Shown one piece after another: positions 1 to 10,952 of a stretch of DNA of 64,000 nt; the first letter of the stretch is position 1, and every line of letters starts with the position of its first letter. Under the pieces are notes generated by a model. It worked only from the letters and a program-made list of their open reading frames with translations, did no database searches and was not told the DNA's origin. The position numbers were made by a program, and so were the translations under genes. The stretch lies in NCBI GenBank assembly GCA_027946555.1, contig JAPEVC010000066.1:62001-126000 (forward strand), in the 5' to 3' direction. This stretch comes from Gnomoniopsis sp. IMI 355080. Its lineage: Eukaryota > Ascomycota > Sordariomycetes > Diaporthales > Gnomoniaceae.

Positions 1-2155
1 GGGAGCTGAAGCACGATTTGCGAAGCGATTGGAGTTCCCGGAGGATTGTGGAAAACTTGAAGTACGATGTTGGGTTGAGCTGGTTCGAGCCGCAAAGCCT
101 TCTTCAACGGTTAGTGAATCACTGTCGTAGAAGCCCGTCCCAGTCGCAATGGAGGCTTCTGGATTCTCCTGACTTGCATCAGAATGACTTCTCGGGCTCT
201 CAAGCGCAATCTCGGGCTGTCCTGACATAACCTCGGAAGTGTCCTCCTCGAGCACCTCTTCGACAGGCTCTTCAGACTCCTCTTCATTAGGTGGCGCATT
301 CGTCGTGGCTCTTCCCGAGGCAGGATCTGCTTCTTCAATAGAAACATCCTCGATGTACACAACTTTTTCAATTGCGCCTTTTGCAGACGCAGGTTTCTTA
401 TATGCTTTTTTTGCAAATATGTCTTCCTCGTACGCTTCATCTTCGGACGCTTCAGTACTGTCAAAGTCTCCGACCACCTGTTTCTTCCCATTTTCCCTCA
501 TTGGAATTGCCATTCGCCGTGCATCATCTTGTGTCCGGCCATGTGGACGAAATTCACTTTGATTTATGGTTTGGCTTGGGTGTCGAGATAAGGTCCTCGT
601 GTGCGTGTCCCGATTGATGCTTTCACTGGTTTTGACTTGCGGCTGATTTTGCGAACGTTTAGTCATATTGTTACCATGTTGTTGCCTCTGTTCTAGCCCG
701 CCTACCAATTGTGTTGGGCTTTCGTGCGACGGGACTGGCCTCTTTTTGCGCGTCCCAATTTTGGTTTTGGACGACGGCGGGAAATGAACTGGTAAAGAGG
801 ACGAGTAAGGAGTGGGCAGTTCGTCTTCAACTGTAGCTTGGAATTTTGATCGCTTTGGTAAAGAGGTTCGCTCGCCGTTAGGAAACTTAATACGGATGCC
901 TGTGTCCTCCAGCCCATGACTTCGACTGGAAAGTTTTGCCGCAATCCTTGGTTTGGGGTCCAATTCGACGGGCAGTGCACCGCTCATAGTGCTAGGTGTC
1001 CTCATCCCCATTGCTGGTCGTGTTTGGCCATGCGGTGCCTCTGCCGCAGTCCGACCCCGTATTCTCACTTGCTCTCTGGGTTCGGCGGATGCGAAATCTA
1101 CCCGTCGGCGCTTGTCCGGCGGCTTGCTCTGGGCCTTCGAATCAAGGGCTCCACCTTTCTTTCTTGGCGTTGAGAATCTCTTCTTAAGCTGCTCTAGATC
1201 TTGTCCATCTTCATAAAGTCCACGTTCAAATCCTCCATAGGATGCTGTTCCCTGCTCCTCAGGAAACGTACGTCGCTTTAGGCTTGGCCTACGACTGATT
1301 TTCGGACTCTCGGGGCTGGCCTGATTGGCGTCAAGCGCTGACTTCGTAAGTTGAGCAAGTTGGCTTTTCACCTCCTTCAACTGCTCCATCACAATTTTCC
1401 CGATCTCTCCCTGATCCGGCTTCGCCCCCAATGCGGCTGGCTCGTGCGCACGTCGTGCGCTGTCCCTCTTGTCTCTCAATTCTTTTTCTTTGTGGATGCT
1501 TTCCTCAAGTTCCGCCTTTTTCCTATCCAATTGTAGCTTTTCCAGGTCTGCCTCCATTTTCAAAAGGTCCGGATCACGATCCGGCCTCTTCGCCTTGATT
1601 GGTCCAGGTATTGGCAAAAAGGGCGGATCGTCTGTGGGTAATGGTGGATAGTAGTGGTAATCAGGCGAATAGTACGGGCCTTGATAGTAATCACTAGGGC
1701 CCTGAAAGGGACGAGGCTGGCCGGCATAAGGCACCATTTGGCCATAGGGAGGAGCATACACTGAAGGCGGCGCGTATGGTCCTGTATGAGCGATGCTTGG
1801 GGTCAGTCTAGATGCTGAACGGCTGGAGAACGTGGTCATTCGTCGCGGTGGTGGTGGTGGTGGTGATACGTCACCGTAACCGTCTGAAGACGATAATAAG
1901 GACATGGCGCGCGAGCCTACAAAAGGTTTCGGCGCAGCTACGGGATAGTAGTATCGCCTGGGAGGACTGGGTAGCTGAATACTGTGCTGGCCTAAGGGCC
2001 GGCCTGTGGTGCGGCTGTTGTGGTGCACAGAGTATTCGGCGGCGGCAGATGCAGAATCGCCTGGGTCGACGTCGTCGCGGTAAGCTGACGATTCGTCCTG
2101 CGAGTCCGTGTCAGTGAAGGGATTGGACCCGAAGTTATCGGGTTGACTGGTGCGG
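1..2155 (-). CDS. Low-complexity coiled-coil protein, partial (both ends missing)
   Basis: One minus-strand frame stays open from 2175 to base 1, about 720 codons, without an early ATG. An acceptor-like CAG lies at 2156-2158 just after a CTAAT-like branch sequence, so the first exon is probably upstream and not found; the 3' end lies outside the window. In order the protein shows a Ser/Asp-rich start, a Pro/Tyr-rich stretch (about 1640-1800), a charged heptad-like coiled coil (about 1460-1590, motif LEKLQLDRKKAELEESIHK), a basic Ser/Pro-rich middle, and a strongly acidic Glu-rich tail (about 230-480). I recognise no catalytic domain. The composition fits a nuclear or scaffold protein, but no function can be assigned. 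The coding frame is well supported by its length and compositional coherence. Confidence 0.65.
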
Positions 2156-2175
2156 CTGACTCCATTATTAGATTT

Positions 2176-3983
2176 TCAGCTTCTTTGTTTTAGCATTCAT
2201 GGCGGGAGGCAGAGGACACAGGAAATACAAAACTTTATGTAGTACATGCATAACAAATACTCCACGGCCTTGAGCCTGTGGATCTCGTGACCCATGAGGC
2301 AGAGGAAAGGACTGACCGTGACATTGAAATACGACCTCCCGCGATACTTCAGTCAGCAGATCCCGATACAAAAATGACCGGCGCAGACTGTTTGATGGCA
2401 TCTGTGCTTGATTTGTAAAGTAGGCACGAGCTAGCAGCTTACGCATTAAATATGAGAACTGATGATTAACTATTTAGCGGGTACCTAGGTACGGGCAGAG
2501 CCTCACCGTGTGACGTGAGTGTTGCGCACCCATAACGATACCCACTTGCCTGAACGTCTTTCACTCTCCAGTAATGAAAGGGCGCTTACCCCTCGTTTTG
2601 GGGTGAGAATCCGTGTGATGCAGCAGGCCATAGGTGACGTTGCATCGACAACCAAAGGGAGACGGGCCTAGATGATTCGGACCTGGTTCTTGATACATCC
2701 ACAGCGCGTAGGGGATGCATGGGGTTGCATGGGGATCCCCATCTGTGCAATCGCTTGCAAGGGCCTACATATCGTAGGTGCGGGACGGAATCAAACTGAA
2801 GGCTGAAAAGGGCAACTGAATGATGCGCCAACAGCCGGTCGGATCCCTCGTCTATGCAAAGGTTGGTCCGACGTGGAGAGCCTTACTTGTTGGCCAAAGG
2901 GCCACTGCTGTGGGTTGTCACACTGGACTGCTTTGGCCTAGGTAACATTACAACCCTTCCTGTTCAGTGGTGCGTGTTATCTCTCATCGTTTCTCCACGC
3001 GCTGGAGATGCAGCGCGGAAGCGTTCTTCATAAGTGGGATCCATCTGAAAGGAAGGGAAGGATTTTTATGCCTCCTTGCGAAAGATATGAAGTAGTCATT
3101 GCCTCACTTTCGTCACCATGGTTGGGGGTATTCTGTCAGGGAGTCAGACACTGGTATCACTTCGATGAGTGTACCCTGATTATGCTGACCGAATATAGTC
3201 TTGTACTTTACTAAAGCGACATGAATGCTGTTATGCATCGTTTATCATTGATTGTTTATAATACTGACGAAATCAAAAAGGCATGAACTGTATAAGTTTG
3301 TAGGCAGATATGTATTGTCACATTGTGGGCGAATCTGTTTACTTTGATTCGAAAGGCACATTATACTGACCCTCATATTGGCCGTTGATCCAGTAGATTT
3401 CCAAAAATAGATCTTGTACGAAAGGTATGAGCACAGGACGAGTCACACGGACCTTATGCTTCAGGGGCGGTCAATAGATGAATCTGTTGAGCGTGGTCAG
3501 CAACATGTGGGAGAGGTGACCGTACATTCGAGAACAATTTTCTCTCCGTTTACAGCCACAACCTCCGATGCATCATGCAGCTGCACGTATAGTGTGTCAG
3601 ACTAAAGTGCTTCTGTAGTACAGTACATATTATGCCCTGTGAGGTTCATTCAAGGGGTACGGCTGCATGCAAATGCACCTAGTTGAGCACCTGGGGAATA
3701 GCACGGCCTTCACTGCCTGCGTATCGGGTTTGTACTTTCTGTATTACCTGCCACTCTGGCCAACGTAAACATTTATCCTATCTGTAAATCCCAAATCATA
3801 CTTCATAGATGGCTTGTGGAAGGCATCAAGGCTGGACGAACGGTAGAGGTTTTAAGGCAGCCTCGCCCCTGACCCGTCTCTTCGAGTTTATACGTCTCTT
3901 GTCCCAGGACCCATCACTGAATTCTGAATTATACTTCTCGCCAAGTATCTTTGATCCATTATTGGCCCTGTTCTGTTTTCAAC
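2176..3983. other. Intergenic, no supported gene
   Basis: Only short overlapping ORFs without recognisable domains are present. One TACCTAGGTA palindrome lies at 2482-2491. The unknown 5' exon of the left-edge gene may lie at the start of this stretch, and the NLR promoter at its end. I see no convincing RNA gene. Confidence 0.5.
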
Positions 3984-6900
3984 ATGACCCCTCAAGGCTC
4001 GGACAAATGTGCTTCCGCTCACGCCATAACGGCCAAAAATGCCGGAACGGGTTCACAGCCTCTCCATACAGGACATGGCGACCAGGTCGTAAATGCGGGG
4101 CCGGGAACGATTCATTATCATAGTTCTCATACTTCGCAAGGTATATAACCACCACTACTGATGCTGTATGCCTCACTGCTAATTCAATCACCAGTCAAGG
4201 ATGCGTGTAGCATTACCGAGTGGCTGAACTCACAAGCATCGCCACGCAACAAGCCATATATGCAGGAGTTACACAGCAGTCTAAGCAAACGAAGGATGAC
4301 TAATACAGGTACCTGGGTTTTTGACAATGAAGACTTTCGCTACTGGAAAACCGCACCGCGTGTTATAGGGCAAGCAACAGAGCAGGTGTTTGCCGGTAGT
4401 GCGGGCCCGGCCCTCTTCTGGATGCACGGGACCTGTAAGTTTACATTTGCCCTGGCGATCTGTGTTAGTTTCTGTGGAGATGTCTTGATTTCACGAGAGC
4501 TCGTTACTGATACTGTATACGATAGTGGGCGTTGGCAAATCCATGATTGTGTAAGACAAAACCCCCTTGTTCGAATGAAGCAACTTTCCGTTTCTCATGA
4601 TCCCAGCTCCCTCATTATCGACCAACTCCAACGGCAGCGGAGCGAGCACAGGGCTTGTATCTTCTTTTACTTCACCAAGGAAGACAGGGAACTTAGGACA
4701 GCACCTATACTAGCATGCTTGCTGGGGCAACTCGTGCAACATCTGATGCGTTATGAGAAAGACGCTCAGATAGTGGAGAGTCTGCGAACCGCTCACAATC
4801 AACATCAGGATCGTGAAACCAACGCTTCAGACGCTCTATCGGATCTAGAGTGGCTAAGGCTTCTTCAAAAACAAGCTGCCACATTCGAAGAGATTTTCCT
4901 CATAGTAGATGCGCTTGATAATCATGCCGGCTCCTCGGAAAAACAACCTGCGATACTGGACTTTATTCTGAAACTACCCCCACATGTGAAGATACTCATC
5001 ACGACTACGTCGGCCTCAGCTGTCAATCAACGATTGAAACTGAAGTCTCAGAGCATTTTTGATCTTGCATCTGGAAAATATAACATCGACGGCGATATTA
5101 AAGAGTACGTGGGCCACCGCATCGACCAAGACGAAAATCTGGGACGACTTGTGAATCAGGGGCATAGATGGGATGAAGAATTCAGGTCGGAAGTAATCAA
5201 CAAAATCGCCCTCGGTGTCGAGGGGATGTGAGTGACCACTGATATGAAGACGTATTACCATTCTAACCCTAATAGTTTTCTTCTTGCGGAGCTGAGATTG
5301 AATGAGCTTAGCGAACAGCGATCTTTGGGAGACTTCAAGGAAGTTCTCGAGAACCCACGCGACAAGATGGATCACCTGTTCGAAAATGCCGTCCAATGCA
5401 TTCAGGAACAGTTATCAGAGCTTGATCGAGAGTTCGCTTCGCACATACTAGCCTGCCTCATGCATACAGCTCGGCCGATAAACGCGAAGGCAGTCCTGCA
5501 CAGCTTTTCTTTCAAACGTTCCCCAACATCCCGGGCCTCTGACCGAAGCTTTGACCGAGAAGAAGAGGATATAATTGCTGTGTGTCAGGGGCTTACTGTC
5601 ATTGACCCCGAGAATAAAATTATCCGCCTGGTACACGACTCTGCCAAGGATCTCCTTCAAAAAAGTGGTCTGCTGTCAAGCAACACCATGCTCACGAAGC
5701 TCTGTTTGGAGTACCTTTTATCCGAAGATTTCTCCCGAACAGATCCTCCACAAGATATTCAAAGTCGCTGTCGAGAATTTGCATTTCTCGAATATGCTGC
5801 ACAAACTTGGGCAAACATTCTACGCCAAGAAGCAAGGGGATGCACAGAAAATGTCCAAAGACAAGCCATGAATCTCCTCAAACGCCCAGCAAATTTAACA
5901 AATTGGTTTCAGGTCATATCTAGGGACACGACAGCTAGAATTACTGGTCTCCATGCAGTGGTATACTTTAATTCGCCTTCTTGGCTAGAGAAACTCTTTC
6001 AGGACGGCGTGGATGTGAATGAGACCTGTTCGAAGGGACAGACCGCTTTGCATTGGGCATCGAGAGAAGGACTCGCTTCCTTGGTTGAAATAATCCTCCG
6101 TCAAGCTGCTGTGGTGATTATCCAGGACGACAATGCTGACACTCCTCTACATACGGAGTACAGGGCAGCGGAGGAGTCAAGAGACCGATATAAATACGAA
6201 CGGATCATCAGGCATTTAGTGACTCGCGATCCCAATCAAATGAATGTTCGCAACAAAGACGCTTGGACTCCATTCGAGCGAGCGGTCAGACACACACGAC
6301 ACTGGATAACAGCCATTCTCGCAAAGCATCAGCCCAGAACCGACATCGTTGGGAACGAAGAAGACTGGTCTCCTCTCCGGCTGGTAATGACGTACGTCCC
6401 GCTCAAGAAGCAAGCCGCTATCATTCGGATTCTTCTCGAGAGCAATTCCGATATTAAGAAGGCACCACAGCAATGCTTGTGGCATCCATTGATCGCCGCG
6501 TCTCGGGATGGAAAGGATGACATTGTACGGATATTACTGGAACACGGAGCTCTTCCAGATACTCTGGATGGTCAAAGGGACACGCCACTTCATGCTGCCA
6601 TTGTCTATGATCGTCATTGGGTCGCACAGCTTCTGATCGCACACGGTGCCGACGTGCAACGCGGATTAATGCGCAACTCGACGCCCCTGATAGAGGCAGT
6701 AAAGCATCGTCGTGACACAATTGCAATGCTACTGTTGGACAATAAAGCAAGCATTGATGCCAAAGACCAAAGTGGATCAACCGCGCTTCATCACGCCATT
6801 CACATGGGTCAACGATCGATAACGTGGCTCCTGGCCACAAAAGGTGCCAGTCCTACAATACGGGACGAACACGGACTTACTGCGTTGGATTTAGCAGCTT

Positions 6901-7373
6901 TGAGAGGTGATGCCAGCCTTGTATGGCTTCTCCTTGACCAGCTCACTGACAGACACTGCGAGACGGCAGACGAGATCTCGAACGCTTGGTTTCACGCGGT
7001 TACAAAATGCCATGAAGGTGTTGTCCAAGTCTTCAGCGTACAACAGTTGTGCGTTAACGCGAGAGACAAGGATGGGTTGACAGCGCTTCATCATACCGTT
7101 CGAAGCGACTCTGGAAACCAGTGTGCGATGACTCGGGTGTTACTGAAGGCAAAGGCGAGACCTGATGTTCCTGACAGACAGCAGAAGACAGCTTTAATGC
7201 TTGCGGCAGAACTAGGAAAGAACGAACAAGTCTATTTCCTGCTGGAAAACGGAGCCGATCCGCGATTACGAGATATGAGTGGCAGAACGGCAAGAGATTT
7301 CGCAATTGAGAAGCAGAATGGCACCGTGGCACTCACAATCGACTCTTACTTGAAAAGAATCCCAAGTCAGTAA
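3984..7373 (+). CDS. NLR-type STAND protein: N-terminal amyloid-like motif, NACHT, ankyrin repeats
   Basis: Model: join(3984..4140,4195..4434,4526..4550,4607..5227,5276..7373), 1046 codons, all introns GT-AG. Residues 19-44 form an Asn/Gly/Gln-rich motif (NAGTGSQPLHTGHGDQ, then a second half-repeat) resembling fungal PP/RHIM-like amyloid motifs. A NACHT domain follows, with Walker A GTLGVGKS (about residues 131-138) and a Walker B-like FLIVDALDN in exon 4. The 25-nt exon 3 supplies most of the P-loop, and splicing restores GVGKSMIVSLIIDQLQ. The C-terminal half (from about residue 570) consists of ankyrin repeats such as TALHWASREGLASLVEIIL and TPLHAAIVYDRHWVAQLLI. NACHT NLRs oligomerise on ligand binding; the short N-terminus has no effector domain, so it probably signals through the motif it shares with the two SesA proteins next door. 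The gene is convergent with the first SesA gene. Function is inferred; the family is clear. Confidence 0.9.
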
Positions 7374-7517
7374 AAGGAGTGTAGTAGCAACCCAGGGGTC
7401 GGACTCAGAAATACGGTATATAATCAGTCAATCTATAGTCAAGTGGCAGATCGGTTTCTACCAGCTATCACGAACAAATGGCACATGAAAAACGTGACCC
7501 TTGATAGGTAGCTGAAT

Positions 7518-8153
7518 TCAAGTGTATCTTGTGTAATTGACTGGCGCATTAAAAACACCGCTGAAAAGGGGTTCGACCCTGGTGTGCATGTCGCCAATAC
7601 CGGAATAAACAGTCTGCACTCCATCTCCCGTGTTGTGAAGTCTCAGTAAGGAAACCCCACCGCTGTTGTTCAGGTTACCCCTACCCAAATTATCCGCCAA
7701 CTTTTCAACTTGTGCATAGGTCGCCGCTTTGACAGCCCGATTTGCCGTCAGGACTTGCAAATCCTCCATTATTCCATTTTTCAGGTACAAGACCCTGTCA
7801 GACTTTGACATGATTTTAATAGCTTTGAATATTTTCCCCAGTCCAGAATCGTGACTGGGCGCTAATGCTTTGCGGAATATGCTTTCCAAGTTTTCAAGCT
7901 TCGCCTTGCACATCTCCAGAGACGTCCTCATCGTTTCGACCGAACAATCGGCTCTATCTTGGAATGCTGTGTCTTGGTATAGTGAATAGAAGGCATTTCG
8001 AAGCGTAATCTGTATCATCGGAAGTCGCGAGGCTACGTCGCGGAAAGCGAGAGGAAGCCCAGAGGCGTCTTTGACCGAGCGGTAGATTTTCAATGAGGCG
8101 TCGATTATTGCAACAATACTGGAAATGAGTCCCAGCACTTCGGCACCTGACAT
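7518..8153 (-). CDS. SesA-domain protein with C-terminal amyloid-like motif
   Basis: Intronless, 211 aa, starting at ATG 8153. Residues 1-140 match the fungal SesA-type N-terminal fold found on STAND proteins: MSGAEVLGLISSIVAIIDAS, then KDASGLPLAFRDVASRLPMI. Residues 174-201 carry the motif NTGDGVQTVYSGIGDM followed by a second half ending LFSGVF. The first 16 residues align without gaps with the N-terminus of the neighbouring NLR and with the C-terminus of the second SesA protein. Proteins with an N-terminal effector domain and a C-terminal amyloid motif are known cell-death executors triggered by NLRs carrying the same motif. The gene converges on the NLR with about 145 bp between stop codons. 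The executor role is inferred; domain and motif are read from the sequence. Confidence 0.85.
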   Translation of the reverse strand: MSGAEVLGLISSIVAIIDASLKIYRSVKDASGLPLAFRDVASRLPMIQITLRNAFYSLYQDTAFQDRADCSVETMRTSLEMCKAKLENLESIFRKALAPSHDSGLGKIFKAIKIMSKSDRVLYLKNGIMEDLQVLTANRAVKAATYAQVEKLADNLGRGNLNNSGGVSLLRLHNTGDGVQTVYSGIGDMHTRVEPLFSGVFNAPVNYTRYT

Positions 8154-9154
8154 TATGTACTAGAAATGGAACAATGGACCGCTGCAAAAATGTCAACCTG
8201 GGGAATTGGACAAATGACTTTGGTAGCCTTACCTGCGTCTTGATGTGTCGCTCAATCGCTGCAAACCGCTGATGCTGGTACAGACTCGGTCTAGGTGTGA
8301 GGAATTTTCTGGAGGCTGTCGTGCATCGGAAGACTTCCATTTCGTTCAAGTGCCTGCAGATGTGGCTGCGTTTTATTAAGCCAAGTGGTCAGGTCAAAAA
8401 TCGATAGTGCACTGCATGGCCAGCGTGGCATGGCAGGCAGATTTTGACGTGTGTCGCACAGCATCTGCAGGCTCAGCCCCTTTCAAGCCAACTGTATCAC
8501 ACCCCCGGAAACTGATCTGACATAAGAAACGGCCTTCGTCGGCACATCGTTGAGCAGGCAGTGCCTGGCGAAGTCACTCATCTAGGTACCATAGGTAACG
8601 AGATGACCACTTCTATTCAAGCTTTCCAGGACCCTAGCAGGGAAGCAGAGCAAATGAACAATTGACAGGTGGATGCGAAATGTGGCAGTGTATTCAGTGC
8701 AGTGCAGGTGATCCATACCTGGGTACCTACTATGGTGATTACTGCAGTGTGTTGCCTAGGTTTGGCCCACTAAATACAGCTCAACAGAATCGGTGTGGTA
8801 TCACGAGTGGGTGCAGAATTACCTGCCTAAGGTGGGAAAGATTTTCTAGGTACAGTACCCAGGTACCTACTAAGTAGAAGGTCTGTGTACACACCTACTT
8901 AAAGCTGGGTCTCTACCTTGCCTCATCTCTTGCCTAATTCAATCAACTCATCATACCACTACATCTTCGGACCCATACTGAGCCTACAAAATCAGCGTCT
9001 ACGTAGAAAATCACAAAGGTCCCTGACATTTCTCATTGTTAGGCCCTAGTATTAATTTTATGTTCTATCCAGATAGGCACCCACCAGGACGTTCCTATCT
9101 TATCACAAACCGCAAGTTCACACATGATAAAAAGTGGCAAGGTTGATCCAAAAG
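8154..9154. other. Intergenic between divergent SesA genes
   Basis: This 1-kb spacer must hold the promoters of both SesA genes, which are transcribed away from each other. It carries several CTAGGTAC/GGTACCTA repeats (about 8583-8600 and 8846-8874) and no supportable ORF. Confidence 0.5.
8846..8874. repeat. CTAGGTAC / GGTACCTA palindrome cluster
   Basis: CTAGGTACAGTACC is followed by CAGGTACCTAC. These belong to the TACCTAGGTA word family repeated through the intergenic DNA of this window. Confidence 0.55.
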
Positions 9155-9865
9155 ATGTCTTCAACGACTTCGGCCAAAGCAGTTAAAAACATCATCATAG
9201 CTATTGGTCGAACAGTACTGTCAATTCAGTCGATCACAAATGACTACGACCAGGACAGCTTGAAGGATACCGAAGCCGAGGGACTCCCCGAAGCATTTCT
9301 TGGCGTCTTTGTGCATCTACCTGTTGCTGAGGTGGTTTTCAAGACCATGTCGTCTCGCCTTGACAAGGCTCAAGCTATGGGGCGCATTTTTGCCGAGGAT
9401 AAGAACCATCTTGCCAACGTCCAAGCATCAGTCCACAAGTGCGAAATCACTGTCAGAAAACTGGACAAAATCTACAAGGCGGTGGTGCCTGGAGACGCGA
9501 AGACCCGCAAGCATCGCTACCGCCAAAGCACTGAAGGTTATGAGACTGTCGAGGGGTTGATGAAGGGGTTGGTCGGGTTTATGCTTGAAGTGGCGGGTTC
9601 TCCGCTCGGTATCATCAGCAAGTCGGAGGAGCAAGAGCTAAAGATGGCGCTAGAAGCCGTCTCGAAGCTCTCAATTTCTTTGGAAGAAGAGGAAGAGTCC
9701 GCTTATGTCTATTACATTACAAACTCCGGCTCGGGACTTCAGCCAGTTCACGCTGGACGTGGCAATCAAGCCATACATGGTCACAACATGGGCGGGGTCT
9801 TCAACGGATCAACGCATGTGCACTCTGGCAATCCGGGAGAGGGCCAGAAGCCTCAGGGTGGATGA
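9155..9865 (+). CDS. Second SesA-like protein with C-terminal amyloid-like motif
   Basis: 236 aa and intronless. I chose ATG 9155 because the longer reading frame begins with GTG at 9134. The N-terminal region is helical and SesA-like, including EAEGLPEAFLGVFVHLPVAE, which aligns with ASGLPLAFRDVASRLPMI of the minus-strand SesA protein. An acidic linker (about 175-183) is followed by residues 190-216: NSGSGLQPVHAGRGNQ and a second half ending MGGVF, then a Gly-rich tail. The first 16 residues match the NLR N-terminus at the invariant N, G, G, Q, G and G positions. It is probably a second executor or a partner fed by the same NLR. The SesA match is weaker at the extreme N-terminus, where an unspliced intron or divergence is possible. 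Confidence 0.8.
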   Translation: MSSTTSAKAVKNIIIAIGRTVLSIQSITNDYDQDSLKDTEAEGLPEAFLGVFVHLPVAEVVFKTMSSRLDKAQAMGRIFAEDKNHLANVQASVHKCEITVRKLDKIYKAVVPGDAKTRKHRYRQSTEGYETVEGLMKGLVGFMLEVAGSPLGIISKSEEQELKMALEAVSKLSISLEEEEESAYVYYITNSGSGLQPVHAGRGNQAIHGHNMGGVFNGSTHVHSGNPGEGQKPQGG

Positions 9866-10952
9866 TCCTAGGCCCGAGAATCTACCAAACCAGTGACGGA
9901 GTCCTGGTAACTTCAATTCTCCTGATTGTTCTCACTGGTTTGCTTTCGCTACCGGACCCGCCTCCAGCAGCATTGGAGCTCGGACGAGAAAGGTAGCGGC
10001 GGCGACAAGGCTGCAGTAGCTGGCCAACCTCCTTTCGGCCTTTCAGGCACCGAACCGACTAGCTCACGAATAGACAAAGGGCAATAATATTGACGCCACC
10101 GGAAGGGTGCGTAGCTCATATAACCTCTTTCGGCTGTGTCACCTCCGGACTCTTAAATAGGAAAGCACATTTACCTTTTGGGTCGAAAAGATCAATGGCA
10201 GAATAATGTGATTTGACAGCATCTCAAAGATCAATGCATTCTTTAAAAGAAGTACGAAGAATCCAACATGAATGATACTCTAACCAAATAGAATCTGGGC
10301 AAAATGCTGTGAGCCAAGAAATGAAAGAAAGGAAGGAAAAGAAAATGGAAGAAAAAAACGCATCTCGCAACCATCTTACAACATAATCACCCGCACGAAA
10401 TCATCAAGCACATATGACCCTACATAGTAATCTTCTTTGGGAGTGGAGCTCGTTGCAAACCTATTTGGTTTCTGTTTTTCGGTTTCTATTCTTCGTTCAT
10501 TTATTATGCCACTGTTACAGACCACTGCAGGTTCGACTATATTATGCTAAGAAATGTATCTCCAGCTAATCATTATGATCATTAATTAGCTCATCAGATG
10601 GCTTTTACAGGACTAGCTAATAGCTATTGGAAAGCTTTGTGCTATTGCATTACCGTTCTGTATTCTCCGCGGCGTTTACATAATCGTGCTTATTATGGCC
10701 GTTGCCGTTGATGCTCAGTTGAGGCCGGAGCTGGGTTATAAAAACAGCGAGGAAATGCAGCGAATACGGTCAGAACATAGGAACTCGCCGAATACAACAA
10801 CGCTGAACAATCATTGGATCCCCAATATTTTCCTATTCCCTCTTTACCACATGACGGCACAACACCCTGGAAACCTCCCAACATCCGCTACAACCTTCCA
10901 AGTCTGGTAATAAATACTATTAGTATGTAAATACCTCGGTACAACCTCCACC
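9866..10952. other. Intergenic, AT-rich, no supported gene
   Basis: Only short ORFs occur, none with a recognisable domain. The last 200 bp presumably act as promoter for the F-box gene. No repeat structure stands out. Confidence 0.5.

Noticed and set aside
2168..2446. Minus-strand 92-codon ORF as first exon of the left-edge gene
   Set aside because: It ends at a stop before the acceptor-like site and I found no convincing donor joining it to the long frame.
7954..8349. Minus-strand 131-codon ORF upstream of the first SesA gene
   Set aside because: It overlaps the SesA coding exon in another frame; the composition is that of a shadow frame.
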